In this document: positions 33,176-43,385 of the stretch, one piece after another
How the letters are laid out: each line of letters starts with the position of its first letter
How positions within the stretch are numbered: the first letter of the stretch is position 1
Source of the DNA: Phenylobacterium sp.
GTDB lineage: Bacteria > Pseudomonadota > Alphaproteobacteria > Caulobacterales > Caulobacteraceae
Length of the DNA stretch: 63,749 nucleotides
Reading direction: 5' to 3'
Assembly: GCF_016793225.1 (NCBI RefSeq)
Contig: NZ_JAEUMN010000184.1
Coordinates: 1-63,749, forward strand
Notes under the pieces: generated by a model
What the model was told of the DNA's origin: nothing
The model's input: only the letters and a program-made list of their open reading frames with translations
Databases searched by the model: none
Program-made: the position numbers and the translations under genes

Positions 33176-36100
33176 TCAGCCCGCCCAGGCCTTCCACAGA
33201 CGCCTGGCCTCGGCCTTCGCGGGCCCGAGGCTGGCCTCCTTCACGTGGCCGAAGCCGCGGATCTGCTGGGGAACGCGGGCGATCTGGACCGCCAGATGGT
33301 GGTTTTCCGCCGTCAGCCCGGCGGCCAGCCTGTCGACGTCCGCCTCGAACTCGGCGATCAGGCCGCGCTCCATCTTCCGCTCGCCGGTCCTGCCGAACAC
33401 GTCGAGCGGCCCGCCCCGCAGGCCCTTCATCTTCGCGAGCGTCGGGAACACGAGGTCCAGCATCCAGGGGTCGAAGGCCATCTTCTTCGGCTTGCCGTCA
33501 GGCCCCGCGCGCGCCAGCAGCGGCGGCGCGAGCCAGACCTTCGCCTTGCCGCCCTTGAAGGTCTCGGCGCGGTAGGCGGCGAAGCGGCCGTCGGAATAGA
33601 GCCGGGCCACCTCGTACTCGTCCTTGTAGGCCATCAGCTTGTGGAGGCTGACCGCCACGGCGCGGGTCAGGTCTGTGGAGCCCAGGGCCGCCTCGGCCGC
33701 GCGCACCCTCTCCACGCGGGCGAGGTAACGGTCGGCGTAGGCCTTGTTCTGGTAGGCCGTCAGCTCCCGGGCGCGGTGGGCGATCAGCTCGTCCAGCGGC
33801 AGGGTCTCGGGCGTGGGGACGTCATCCTCGCGCGGGCCGCGGGCCTGCGGGTCGAACGCCGCCTTCCGGCCCAGCTCGAAGGCCTGCAGGTTGGTCTCGG
33901 CCTCGACGCCGTTCAGCCGGATCGCCCGGTAGAGGGCGCGGCTGGACACCGGGATCACGCCCTTCTGCCAGGCGAAGCCCAGCATGATCATGTTGGCGTA
34001 GATGGCGTCGCCCAGGTTCGTCTCGGCCAGGTGGCTCGCCGGCGCGGCGTCGTAGCTCTTCGCCGCCGCGGCGATCCGGCGGCCCTGCTCGTCGGCGTCG
34101 AAGCGCACGTCGCGGTCGGTGACGAAGTCGGCGGTCGGGGCGAAGTCGGCGTTGCCCACCGCCACCGTGCGGTCCTTGGCGTAGAGCGCCAGGGCGTCGG
34201 GGCCGGCGGCCGAGAGCAGGTCGCAGGCGATCAGCACGTTGGCGCTGGCCGCCGGCACCCGGCCGCCGATCACCGTGGTCTCGGTCTCGCCGATGCGGAC
34301 GTGGCTGAACACCGCCCCGCCCTTCTGCGCCAAGCCCGTCATGTCGACCACCGAGGCCGAGCGCCCGTCCACGTGCGCCGCCATGGCGAGGATAGAGGCT
34401 ACGGTGGTGACGCCCGTGCCGCCCACGCCCGTGAAGACGATGTTCTGGACGCCCTTCAGTTCCTGGAAGGTCGGCAGCGGGGTCGCATCGGCGGTCAGCG
34501 CCGGCATCGCCTCGCGGTGGGCGTTCTCGGCGCCCTCCAGCGTCACGAAGCTGGGGCAGAAGCCGTCGAGGCAGGAGTAGTCCTGGTTGCAGGTCGACTG
34601 GTTGATCTTCCGCTTGCGGCCGAACTCGGTGTTCAGCGGCTCGACCGACACGCAGTGCGACTTGGCCGAGCAGTCGCCGCAGCCCTCGCAGACCAGCGGA
34701 TTGATCATCACGCGCATCGGCGCGGCGGCCATCTTGCCGCGCTTGCGGCGGCGGCGCGTCTCGGTGGCGCAGACCTGGTCGTAGATCAGCACCGTCGTGC
34801 CGGGCGTGTCGCGCAGGCTGCGCTGCACCCTCATCAGCTCGGCGCGGGGGAAGACCTGGACGCCGGGCGCGAGGCCCGTCACCTGCTGGTACCGCTCGGG
34901 CTCGGCGGCCACGACGACGATCTTCTCGACGCCCTCGGAGGCGAGCTGGCGGGTGATCTGCGGCACCGTGAAGCCGCTCTCGGCCTGCTGTCCGCCGGTC
35001 ATGGCGACCGCGTCGTTGAACAGCAGCTTGTAGGTGACGTTCGATTTCGCCGCGACGGACGCCCGGATCGCCAGCGAGCCCGAGTGGTTGTAGGTGCCGT
35101 CGCCCAGATTGACGAAGACGTGCTTCTCGTCGGTGAACGGCGCCGCGCCCACCCACGAGAGGCCCTCCCCGCCCATGTGGCTGTTCAGGTCGGTGGACGG
35201 GTCGTTGAAGCTCGCCATGTAGTGGCAGCCGATGCCCGCCAGCGCGCGCGAGCCTTCCGGCAGGCGTGTGGACGAATTGTGCGGGCAGCCCGAGCAGAAG
35301 AACGGCTTGCGCTGCTGGTCGCTGGACAGGGTCACCGCGGCCATGGAGGCGGCCGAGACGCGGTTCAGGTAGTCGTAGACCCGGTCCATGTGCGGTCCGG
35401 GCGGCAGGCGGTCGGCGATCGCCAGCGCGATCTCCGCCACGCTGAGCGAGGTGAGCTCCGAGAGCAGCGGCGCGCCCGCCTCGTCGGTCTTGCCGATGAT
35501 CCGCGGCCGCGCGTGAGCCGGCAGGTCGTAGAGCGCCGCGCGCGCCTGGGTCTCGATCAGGGGCCGCTTGTGCTCGATCACCATCAGCGTCTCGAGGCCG
35601 GCGGCGAAGCTGCGGATGCCCGTGGGCTCCAGCGGCCAGGGCATGCCGACCTTGTAGATCGCCACGCCCAGCGAAGCGGCCTCCGGCGGGCTGATCCCCA
35701 TGGCCGCGAAGGCCTCGATCACGTCCTTGTAGGCCTGGCCCTGGCAGACGATGCCCAGTCGGGGCCGGGCCGCGCCCAGCATCACGCGGTCGATGCGATT
35801 GGCCCGCGCGAACGCCAGGGCCGCCGGGATCTTCTGCGTGCGGAGCCGGCGCTCCTTGTCGAGCGGCTGGTCCTTGAGCCGGATGCCCAGCCCGCCCGCG
35901 GGGACGCGAAAGCCCTCGGGCGTCGTGAACTGGTGCCGCGAAAGCGAGACATCGATGGTGGCGCCCGAGTCCATGGTGTCGGCCAGCGCGATCATGCCGA
36001 CCCACAGGCCCGAGAAGCGGCTGAGCGCATAGCCCATCAGGCCGTAGTCGAGCACCTCCTGCACGTCCGCCGGAGACAGCACGGGCATCTCGAAATCCTG

Positions 36101-36589
36101 GAAGGCGTACTCGGACTGCGAGGGGAGCGTGGAGGACTTGCAGGTGTGGTCGTCGCCGGCCACCGCCAGCACCCCGCCCTTGGGCCAGACGCCGGCGAAG
36201 TTCGCGTGCTTGAAGGCGTCGCCCGTCCGGTCGACCCCCGGCGCCTTGCCGTACCACATGCCGTAGACGCCGTCGTACCGGGCGCCCGGGAACAGGTTGG
36301 CCTGCTGACTGCCCCAGACGGCGGTGGCCGCGAGGTCCTCGTTCAGCCCCTCCTTGAAGACGACGTTCGCCGCCTCGAGGTGCTTGGCCGCCCGCGCGGC
36401 CTGCTGGTCGAGGCCGCCCAGCGGCGAGCCGCGATACCCCGACACGAAGCCGGCCGTGTTGAGCCCCGCGGCCGCGTCCAGGCGGCGCTGGTCCATGAGC
36501 ACGCGGAGCAGCGTCTGCACCCCGGTGATGAAGACCCGGCCGTCCGTGAGCAGAAATTTGTCGTCGAGCGTCACTTCCTGGTGGCGCAT
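33176..36589 (-). CDS. Indolepyruvate ferredoxin oxidoreductase, fused alpha/gamma type
   Basis: A 1137-residue thiamine-diphosphate enzyme oxidising aryl or branched 2-oxoacids to acyl-CoA with a ferredoxin acceptor. Order of parts: pyrimidine-binding domain (from GRVFITGVQTLLRVLMDQRR), a TPP-binding domain with NLGDGTYNHSGSLAIRAS, a cysteine-rich iron-sulfur part (CEGCGDCSAKSHCV, CLDGFCPSF), and a gamma-type domain starting GVGGTGVTTVASILAM. A C-terminal helical extension completes it. The ATG at 36589 gives the usual N-terminus; 35 open codons upstream are rejected. It is divergent from an Lrp-type regulator, the common partner for this gene. Confidence 0.92.
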   Translation of the reverse strand: MRHQEVTLDDKFLLTDGRVFITGVQTLLRVLMDQRRLDAAAGLNTAGFVSGYRGSPLGGLDQQAARAAKHLEAANVVFKEGLNEDLAATAVWGSQQANLFPGARYDGVYGMWYGKAPGVDRTGDAFKHANFAGVWPKGGVLAVAGDDHTCKSSTLPSQSEYAFQDFEMPVLSPADVQEVLDYGLMGYALSRFSGLWVGMIALADTMDSGATIDVSLSRHQFTTPEGFRVPAGGLGIRLKDQPLDKERRLRTQKIPAALAFARANRIDRVMLGAARPRLGIVCQGQAYKDVIEAFAAMGISPPEAASLGVAIYKVGMPWPLEPTGIRSFAAGLETLMVIEHKRPLIETQARAALYDLPAHARPRIIGKTDEAGAPLLSELTSLSVAEIALAIADRLPPGPHMDRVYDYLNRVSAASMAAVTLSSDQQRKPFFCSGCPHNSSTRLPEGSRALAGIGCHYMASFNDPSTDLNSHMGGEGLSWVGAAPFTDEKHVFVNLGDGTYNHSGSLAIRASVAAKSNVTYKLLFNDAVAMTGGQQAESGFTVPQITRQLASEGVEKIVVVAAEPERYQQVTGLAPGVQVFPRAELMRVQRSLRDTPGTTVLIYDQVCATETRRRRKRGKMAAAPMRVMINPLVCEGCGDCSAKSHCVSVEPLNTEFGRKRKINQSTCNQDYSCLDGFCPSFVTLEGAENAHREAMPALTADATPLPTFQELKGVQNIVFTGVGGTGVTTVASILAMAAHVDGRSASVVDMTGLAQKGGAVFSHVRIGETETTVIGGRVPAASANVLIACDLLSAAGPDALALYAKDRTVAVGNADFAPTADFVTDRDVRFDADEQGRRIAAAAKSYDAAPASHLAETNLGDAIYANMIMLGFAWQKGVIPVSSRALYRAIRLNGVEAETNLQAFELGRKAAFDPQARGPREDDVPTPETLPLDELIAHRARELTAYQNKAYADRYLARVERVRAAEAALGSTDLTRAVAVSLHKLMAYKDEYEVARLYSDGRFAAYRAETFKGGKAKVWLAPPLLARAGPDGKPKKMAFDPWMLDLVFPTLAKMKGLRGGPLDVFGRTGERKMERGLIAEFEADVDRLAAGLTAENHHLAVQIARVPQQIRGFGHVKEASLGPAKAEARRLWKAWAG

Positions 36590-36731
36590 CGCAATTTTCT
36601 TCCTTTCGGGCCTCCCCACGTGAACTGCAAGATCATATAAGTGCGCCGCAATTGCTTGCCAAAAGCATGCCCCCGGCCCTCGGTTCCGGGGCAAGAACCA
36701 TATGCTCTCGTGGCGTCAACAGGAGGAAAAG

Positions 36732-37229
36732 TTGTCCGAGGCCCTCGACGCGGTCGATGCCAAGATCCTCGATCTGATCCAGCACGACGCAGGTTTGTCC
36801 GTCGCCGAAATCGCCGAGCGGGTCGGATTGTCGTCGAGCCCGTGCTGGCGGCGCATCAAGCGGCTGGAGGACGCGGGCGTCATCCAGCGTCGGGTCACGA
36901 TCCTCGACCGGGAGCGGCTGGGCCTGGGCTTCGAAGTCTACTGCACGGTGAAGCTCAGCCTGCCCACCAAGGACAACCTGGACGCCTTCGAGACCGCCAT
37001 CGGGAAGCTGGCCGAGGTGGTCCAGTGCGCGACCGTCACGGGCGCCGCCGACTATGAACTGCGCATCGTCACCCGCGACATGCACGCGTTCGACGACTTC
37101 CTGCGCGACAAGATCCTGTCCCTGGGGCTCGTCTCGAACATCGAGAGCCGCATCGTGATCCGCTCGGTGAAGAACACCACCGCGGCGCCGCTCGGCCTCG
37201 TGAGCCCCTATGTGAGCGCCCAGGGGTAG
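36732..37229 (+). CDS. Lrp/AsnC family transcriptional regulator
   Basis: A 165-residue leucine-responsive-type regulator. The N-terminal winged helix-turn-helix is LDAVDAKILDLIQHDAGLSV then IAERVGLSSSPCWRRIKRLE; the C-terminal RAM ligand domain includes GADYEL-like TGAADYELRIVTRDM. TTG at 36732 is chosen as start because AGGAGG at 36721-36726 has ideal spacing to it and the product then starts SEALDAVD as in relatives; an ATG at 36702 lacks such a site. It diverges from the indolepyruvate oxidoreductase gene and probably controls it in response to an amino acid. Confidence 0.9.
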   Translation: MSEALDAVDAKILDLIQHDAGLSVAEIAERVGLSSSPCWRRIKRLEDAGVIQRRVTILDRERLGLGFEVYCTVKLSLPTKDNLDAFETAIGKLAEVVQCATVTGAADYELRIVTRDMHAFDDFLRDKILSLGLVSNIESRIVIRSVKNTTAAPLGLVSPYVSAQG

Positions 37230-37366
37230 CGCGTCTCCGGCCCGGCGGTCCGCAAGCGGGCCCGACTGCGGCCGGCGGCGCGGAACGCCGGCGATCCGCG
37301 TCCGGCCACGGTTGCACTCGCGCGGCCGCCGGAGCAACGCTGGGGGCCCCAGACCCGGAGCCCCCC

Positions 37367-38257
37367 ATGATCGACCTCGTCATCGACCAGCGACGCAAGG
37401 ACCTCGGCGGGTTCGAGGTCGGACGCGTCCTGCCCTACGCCAAGCGACGGATGGTCGGTCCCTTCGTGTTCTTCGACCACATGGGGCCGGTGGACTTCCA
37501 GGCCGGCTTCCCGCGCACCGTCGACGTCCGGCCGCACCCGCACATCGGCCTGTCCACCGTGACGTACCTGTTCGAGGGCGAGATCACCCACCGCGACTCG
37601 ACGGGCGTGACCCAGGCCATTCACCCGGGCGAGGTGAACTGGATGGTCGCGGGCCGCGGCATCACCCACTCCGAGCGCTTCGAGACCCTGCGGCGGAACG
37701 GCGGCGCGATGCACGGCATCCAGGCCTGGGTCGCGCTGCCGGCGGAGCTGGAGGAAACCGATCCCGCCTTCGCCAACCACGGACCGGACGACCTGCCGAC
37801 CTACGAGGGCGGCGGCATGTGGGCCCGCCTGATCGCCGGACGCGCCTTCGGCGCCGAGGCCAAGGTGAAGACCCAGTCGCCGCTGTTCTATGTGCACTGG
37901 CGGCTCGACGCCGGGGCGAAGGCGCAACTGCCCGCCGAGTATCCCGAACGCGCCGCCTACGTCGCCGAAGGCTCGGTGGAGGTCGACGGCCGGACGTACC
38001 AGGCGGGCCAGATGCTGGTGTTCCTGCCGGGCCGGCCGGTGACGTTCACCGCGCAGACGCCGGCGATCGTCATGCTGCTCGGCGGGGAGCCGGTGGGGCC
38101 GCGCTTCGTCGAATGGAACTTCGTCTCGTCCTCGAAGGAACGCCTGGAGCAGGCCAAGGCCGACTGGCGCGCCGGCCGCATGAAGCTGCCCGACGCCGAC
38201 GACCAGGAGTTCATCCCGCTCCCCGAGCCCGCCCCGCCGCCGAACCCGATGAGCTGA
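37367..38257 (+). CDS. Pirin family protein
   Basis: A 296-residue bicupin of the pirin family. The metal-binding residues match human pirin: His57 and His59 in VRPHPHIGLSTV, His101 and Glu103 in GITHSERF. The N-terminal VGRVLPYAKRRMVGPFVFFDH and the C-terminal cupin (GRTYQAGQMLVFLPG) are typical. Some bacterial pirins act as quercetinases, others as metabolic regulators; the sequence does not decide. The gene stands alone, with a LexA-like box 3 bp after its stop belonging to the next transcription unit. Confidence 0.93.
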   Translation: MIDLVIDQRRKDLGGFEVGRVLPYAKRRMVGPFVFFDHMGPVDFQAGFPRTVDVRPHPHIGLSTVTYLFEGEITHRDSTGVTQAIHPGEVNWMVAGRGITHSERFETLRRNGGAMHGIQAWVALPAELEETDPAFANHGPDDLPTYEGGGMWARLIAGRAFGAEAKVKTQSPLFYVHWRLDAGAKAQLPAEYPERAAYVAEGSVEVDGRTYQAGQMLVFLPGRPVTFTAQTPAIVMLLGGEPVGPRFVEWNFVSSSKERLEQAKADWRAGRMKLPDADDQEFIPLPEPAPPPNPMS

Positions 38258-38260
38258 TCT

Positions 38261-38281
38261 GTTCTTTTTTTGTTCTTGACG
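38261..38281 (+). promoter_or_regulatory. LexA-type SOS box GTTC-N7-GTTC overlapping a -35-like TTGACG
   Basis: GTTCTTTTTTTGTTC (38261-38275) exactly matches the alphaproteobacterial LexA consensus, two GTTC direct repeats separated by seven bases. It is followed immediately by TTGACG (38276-38281), a good -35 hexamer; the -10 region 17 bp later (TACGGC) is weak. The next sizeable gene is the DUF1963 protein at 38481. The exact consensus can occur by chance about once in this length of DNA, so function is not certain. Confidence 0.55.
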
Positions 38282-38480
38282 AACTGAAGCTTCCACTGTA
38301 CGGCCCCCTTGAACGCGTCGTGCGGGGTACGCCATTGCCGGCGAAGGTTATGGCCGTCACGACGCCGGCCGGCGCGGCGAGATCGTATGAGGCGGGTCAA
38401 CGTAGGCGATGAAGCACGACGACGAGTGTCATCGCTGGGCTGGCAGCGCTGTCGCGATTGCGCGCATGCCGGCTTGATCC

Positions 38481-39365
38481 ATGGGCGAGAACGACCCTGG
38501 CTTGTGGATCGGGCTAAGCCTGCTGGCAGCGATACTCGCCATCGCCTGGCTTGTCGGCGCGCTTCGCCAGCGCTCGCGGCGGGGCCGATCGTACGACTAT
38601 CCGGCCACATACCGCCTTCGATCACGCCTGCGCCGGATGGCGCGTCCCACCCTGCTCCTCTTTCCGGCGAAGTCGCCCGGCTTTTCGAAGCTGGGCGGCT
38701 TACCGGAGTTGCCTGCCGACACCGCCTGGCCCGAGTTCGAGGGGCGGCCGCCAGCGTTTGTCGCACAGCTCGACCTCGCGGCGTTCGCGGCGCACGCCGG
38801 CATGCCTTGGCTGCCCCATGAAGGGCGCCTGTATTTCTTCTTCGATGAAGCGCGAAACGGCGCCTTGGACTGCTGCGTGGCGATCTACAGCCTGGAACCG
38901 CCGGGGCCTCCGGTTGCCTTTCCGGCGCCTCTGGCGGCGAGCCAGCGCTTTGCAGAACTTCGCGTCGGCTTCATGCGGTTCACATCGCTGCCAAGTTGGG
39001 ACTGGCTCGGCGAAGACGAGCCGGGCCCCGAGATCGATTGGGAGGGGTTCGACCTCCTGGCCGACGCCGACCTCGGCGACGAGATCGAGCACCGTGTCGG
39101 CGGATACCCGAGTGAAATCCAGGGCGGCCAGATGGGCGTCCATTGCGAATACCTCTGGCGCGGTCTCGCCTGGGACCCCGATGGGCCTGTGCCCGACGAC
39201 ATTCGACGCGCGGGACGGCAGTGGCGATTGCTTCTGCAGATCGACTCCGACCCTGCGCTCGGCATGAACTGGTGGGATGGCGGGCGCATCTATGTCTTCG
39301 TCCGGGCACGCGACGCGAGGCGCGGCGACTTCCGCAAGACCGTCACCATCACGCAGACCCATTGA
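38481..39365 (+). CDS. DUF1963 family protein with an N-terminal membrane segment
   Basis: A 294-residue protein. One membrane helix at residues 7-26 ([19 protein letters not shown]) is followed by a basic segment and a cytoplasmic or periplasmic YwqG/DUF1963 domain. Recognisable parts are [53 protein letters not shown] and the late LLLQIDSD...[15 protein letters not shown]. The molecular function of the family is unknown. The 220-bp gap upstream holds a LexA-like box, so damage induction is a testable idea. Confidence 0.85.
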   Translation: MGENDPGLWIGLSLLAAILAIAWLVGALRQRSRRGRSYDYPATYRLRSRLRRMARPTLLLFPAKSPGFSKLGGLPELPADTAWPEFEGRPPAFVAQLDLAAFAAHAGMPWLPHEGRLYFFFDEARNGALDCCVAIYSLEPPGPPVAFPAPLAASQRFAELRVGFMRFTSLPSWDWLGEDEPGPEIDWEGFDLLADADLGDEIEHRVGGYPSEIQGGQMGVHCEYLWRGLAWDPDGPVPDDIRRAGRQWRLLLQIDSDPALGMNWWDGGRIYVFVRARDARRGDFRKTVTITQTH

Positions 39366-39481
39366 GCTATGTCCGCCTCCTTCACCACGGCGCGCCCGCG
39401 GATGGAATGCGCTCAGCCCCCGACCCACCCCATGGCGACGGCGCCTTGAACGGACCGCGGGAGGCGTCCACAGAGCGCGGA

Positions 39482-40848
<1,367 letters not shown>

Positions 40849-40852
<4 letters not shown>

Positions 40853-40868
40853 CGGCGGCCTCCGTCAG
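40849..40868. terminator. Small hairpin between convergent sdaA and pgsA
   Basis: CTGACGG-CGGCCT-CCGTCAG forms a 7-bp stem with a 6-nt loop spanning the sdaA stop and the gap before the pgsA stop. No T-run follows, so it may only weakly terminate either transcript. Confidence 0.35.
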
Positions 40869-41485
40869 GTCGAGAGCGCCTTGCGGGTCTGTTCCCAGTA
40901 CTGGATCCCGGTGATCAGGGTCACCAGCGCGGCGATCCAGAACAGCGTGTGCGCGGCGAACTCGAAGCCGGTGCGGAAGGCTCCGCCGTCCGGGAGGCTG
41001 AAGGCGCCCCAGGCGGCGACCACCAGCTCCATGGTCAGTGCGACCAGCTGGAGAGTGGTCTTCCACTTCGCGAGCAGCGTGACCGGGAGCTTCACGCCCT
41101 TGCCCGCGCCGACTTCCCGCAGCGCGCTGACCGTGAACTCCCGGAACAGGATGAGGCCGGCCGGCAGCACGACCATCGGCTGGGGCCCCAGCGACATCAG
41201 CCCCAGGATCGCGCCGCAGACGAGCACCTTGTCGCCGATGGGGTCGAGGATCGCGCCCCAGACGCTCTCGGCGTTGAGCTTGCGCGCCAGCCAGCCGTCG
41301 AAGAAGTCCGTCACCGCTGCCAGCACGAAGGCGTAGACGGCCCAGCGCTGCAGGGCGAACTGAAGCTCGGGTTCGAGGCGCTGCGCGAGGTACGGCACGG
41401 CGCCCGCCGCCGCGGCGAAGGCCACGAACATGAAGAGGGCCATGACCAGCCGGGACGCCGTGAGGATGTTCGGGAGGGACTTCAT
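40865..41485 (-). CDS. pgsA: CDP-diacylglycerol--glycerol-3-phosphate 3-phosphatidyltransferase
   Basis: A 206-residue inner-membrane enzyme making phosphatidylglycerol phosphate, the first committed step to phosphatidylglycerol and cardiolipin. The CDP-alcohol phosphotransferase motif D-x2-DG-x2-AR-x8-G-x3-D-x3-D is intact: DFFDGWLARK, then G-AIL-D-PIG-D at about residues 68-90. Opening SLPNILTASRLVMALFMF and hydrophobic segments throughout fit the family. The ATG at 41485 is used; 13 open upstream codons are rejected. Confidence 0.94.
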   Translation of the reverse strand: MKSLPNILTASRLVMALFMFVAFAAAAGAVPYLAQRLEPELQFALQRWAVYAFVLAAVTDFFDGWLARKLNAESVWGAILDPIGDKVLVCGAILGLMSLGPQPMVVLPAGLILFREFTVSALREVGAGKGVKLPVTLLAKWKTTLQLVALTMELVVAAWGAFSLPDGGAFRTGFEFAAHTLFWIAALVTLITGIQYWEQTRKALST

Positions 41486-41582
41486 GTGGGGAATCGAGCG
41501 TCCAGGGCGAAGCTTCGTTCCCACTATGCGTCCACGGGCATCGTTTCAGGAAGCCCGGACTCATTCGCCGACGTCTGAGGCG

Positions 41583-41723
41583 TCAGGTCAGGCCGTAGCC
41601 CGTCGCCAGCAGCGCCATCGACAACAGCGCGAACGCGCCGGAGGCGAGCAGCAACGCGATCGCCCAGGCCGAGGGGCGGTCGGCGGGCGGCGCGGATCGG
41701 GCGGAGGAGGCGCGTCTCGACAT
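41583..41723 (-). CDS. Small single-span membrane protein, 46 aa
   Basis: A 46-residue protein with a basic, Ser/Pro-rich head and one hydrophobic helix (WAIALLLASGAFALLSMAL, about residues 20-38). The ATG at 41723 is chosen because the longer frame adds shadow-like codons. It has no recognised family. Small one-helix proteins like this are easily false positives; the clean membrane segment is the only support. Confidence 0.42.
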   Translation of the reverse strand: MSRRASSARSAPPADRPSAWAIALLLASGAFALLSMALLATGYGLT

Positions 41724-41895
41724 GCGCCCAGGTTGCGAACCGCGCCTTGAACCGTCCATGAACGGCGCTGTCAGAGTGATTGACGAGCGGTGAGCCGCCG
41801 CGCTGCGGGGGCAGGTGAGGTTCTCCGGGACACCGCCTCGACGACCGGGCCATGGCTCTTGTGGCTGACGGCCGGCGGTCCCCGACAAATGCCGC

Positions 41896-41925
41896 TTGAC
41901 GTTTCGTTATTTCTAGAAATATAGA
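41896..41925 (+). promoter_or_regulatory. Promoter and ArsR-type operator of the arsenic operon
   Basis: TTGACG (41896-41901) and TATAGA (41920-41925) form a -35/-10 pair with an 18-bp spacer. Between them lies the perfect palindrome ATTTCTAGAAAT (41909-41920), placed where a bound ArsR would block polymerase. The site is 28 bp before the arsI start. Confidence 0.65.
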
Positions 41926-41953
41926 AGAACAACATCCCTGCGGAGATCGAACC

Positions 41954-42448
41954 ATGAAGCGCCTGCACCTGCACGTGAGCGTCCCCGACCTCGATCAGTC
42001 CATCCGGTTCTACGCCACGCTGTTCGGCGCCCAGCCGACGGTGGTGAAGGACGACTACGCGAAGTGGATGCTCGACGACCCCCGCGTGAACTTCGCCATC
42101 TCGACGCATCGCGAGGCGGGGCTCGATCACGTGGGCATCCAGGTGGACAGCGCCGCCGAGCTGTCCGAGCTCGCCACGCGGCTGAAGGCGGCCGGGGCGC
42201 AGACCTTCGACGAGGCGGCCACCACCTGCTGCTACGCCCAGTCCGACAAGAGCTGGGTGGGCGATCCGGCCGGCCTGCGATGGGAGACCTTCTACACCTT
42301 CGGCGACGCCACGACGTACGGCGCGAGCGCCGCGCTGACCGAGCTCGAGCAGTCCCAGGCCAAGCCGGCCGGCGCATGCTGCGGGCCGGCGGCGGCGCCG
42401 GCGCCCGTCCCCGCCGAGCCTGCAAGGACCTCGGCGGGCTGCTGCTGA
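41954..42448 (+). CDS. arsI: ArsI-type C-As lyase / CadI family glyoxalase-fold protein
   Basis: A 164-residue vicinal-oxygen-chelate protein expected to break the carbon-arsenic bond of trivalent organoarsenicals using Fe(II) and oxygen. The signature is ATTCCYAQSDKSW, where the vicinal Cys92-Cys93 pair corresponds to the arsenic-binding cysteines of ArsI. Likely iron ligands are a His of the LHLHVSV start, His59 (GLDHVGIQV) and Glu111 (RWETFYTF). The tail has two more Cys pairs (GACCGP and a final AGCC), possibly extra arsenic or metal binding. It is the first gene of an ars operon, with a promoter-operator visible upstream. CadI proteins are close relatives, so cadmium binding is an alternative. 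Confidence 0.88.
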   Translation: MKRLHLHVSVPDLDQSIRFYATLFGAQPTVVKDDYAKWMLDDPRVNFAISTHREAGLDHVGIQVDSAAELSELATRLKAAGAQTFDEAATTCCYAQSDKSWVGDPAGLRWETFYTFGDATTYGASAALTELEQSQAKPAGACCGPAAAPAPVPAEPARTSAGCC

Positions 42449-42497
42449 CACAAAAGCTTCGCTTGGCGGAACGGTGAACTTCCGGCATTCCAGAACA

Positions 42498-42851
42498 ATG
42501 GAAGTGCAAGCCGCCACGGCGGCCCTGGGCGCGCTGGCGCACCAGGGTCGCCTCGAAGTGTTCCGCCTGCTGGTGCGGGCCGGCCCGGACGGCCTGCCCG
42601 CCGGCGAGATCGCCCGCGCCACCGGCAGCCTCCCGAACACCCTGTCGACCAACCTGAACATCCTCGCCGCGGCCGGCCTGGTGTCGTCGCGCCGCGACGG
42701 CCGGTCGATCATCTACACCGCGGGCTACGGCGCCATGCGCGAGCTGCTGGCCTTCCTGATGGAAGACTGCTGCGCCGGCGCCCCCGAGATCTGCGGCGCG
42801 CTGGGTCCGGTCGCCCGGACTGCCTGCGCGGCCGAGCCGACCCCCTGCTGA
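42498..42851 (+). CDS. arsR: ArsR family arsenite-responsive repressor
   Basis: A 117-residue winged helix-turn-helix repressor. The DNA-binding part is QGRLEVFRLLVRAGPDGLPA then ATGSLPNTLSTNLNILAAAG. The usual ELCVCDL site is absent. Instead a C-terminal cluster EDCCAGAPEIC (Cys91, Cys92, Cys99) resembles the Acidithiobacillus-type ArsR, with further Cys at 110 and 117. Arsenite binding there should release it from the palindrome before arsI. ATG 42498 follows a short gap; a GTG at 42474 is an alternative. It lies second in the ars operon. Confidence 0.9.
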   Translation: MEVQAATAALGALAHQGRLEVFRLLVRAGPDGLPAGEIARATGSLPNTLSTNLNILAAAGLVSSRRDGRSIIYTAGYGAMRELLAFLMEDCCAGAPEICGALGPVARTACAAEPTPC

Positions 42852-42862
42852 GGAGACCCCGG

Positions 42863-43381
42863 GTGAGCGACCGGCCCTACAACGTCCTCTTCCTGTGCAC
42901 CGGCAACTCCTGCCGCTCGATCCTCGCCGAGGCGATCATGAACCGCGAAGGCGCCGGCCGCTTCCGCGCCTACTCGGCCGGCTCCTTCCCGACCGGCCAG
43001 GTCAATCCCAACGCCCTGGCGCTGCTGCAGCGGCTGGATCACGACACGGAAGGCTTCCAGTCCAAGTCGTGGGACGAGTTCTCCCGTGACACCAACCCGG
43101 AAGCGCCGGAGCTCGATTTCATCTTCACGGTCTGCGACGACGCGGCCGGGGAGGTCTGCCCGTACTGGCCGGGCCAGCCCGTGACGGCGCACTGGGGCCT
43201 CCCGGACCCTGCGAAGGCCACCGGCAGCGACGCCGAGATCGCCCTCGCCTTCGCCGAGACCTACCGGATGCTCGCCAACCGGATCTCCCTCTTCCTCGAT
43301 CTGCCGATGGCCAGGCTCGACCGGCTGTCCCTCCAGGCGCGGCTGAACGAGATCGGCGCGTCCTCGACCCAGCCGGCCTGA
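42863..43381 (+). CDS. arsC: Arsenate reductase, low-molecular-weight phosphatase type
   Basis: A 172-residue arsenate reductase converting As(V) to As(III). The phosphatase-loop C-x5-R is CTGNSCR (Cys12-Arg18), with relay cysteines Cys91 and Cys99 in FTVCDDAAGEVCPYW and the late DPAKATGSD. The thiol-relay layout matches thioredoxin-coupled LMW-PTP-type ArsC. The GTG at 42863 has GAGGAG upstream. It follows arsR by 11 bp and precedes aqpS by 4 bp, so reduced arsenite can leave through the channel encoded next. Confidence 0.92.
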   Translation: MSDRPYNVLFLCTGNSCRSILAEAIMNREGAGRFRAYSAGSFPTGQVNPNALALLQRLDHDTEGFQSKSWDEFSRDTNPEAPELDFIFTVCDDAAGEVCPYWPGQPVTAHWGLPDPAKATGSDAEIALAFAETYRMLANRISLFLDLPMARLDRLSLQARLNEIGASSTQPA

Positions 43382-43385
43382 CGCC

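Noticed and set aside
33131-36640. 1169-codon plus-strand open frame opposite the indolepyruvate oxidoreductase gene
   Set aside because: Very long antisense frames are expected in GC-rich genes. Its product is Arg/Gly/His-rich with no domain, while the minus-strand frame is a textbook enzyme.
38350-38476. Micro-frames of 20 and 22 codons (38350, 38408) after the LexA-like box
   Set aside because: Neither has a ribosome site or a membrane helix of the kind seen in SOS-induced division inhibitors. Kept only as a note in the finding on the box.
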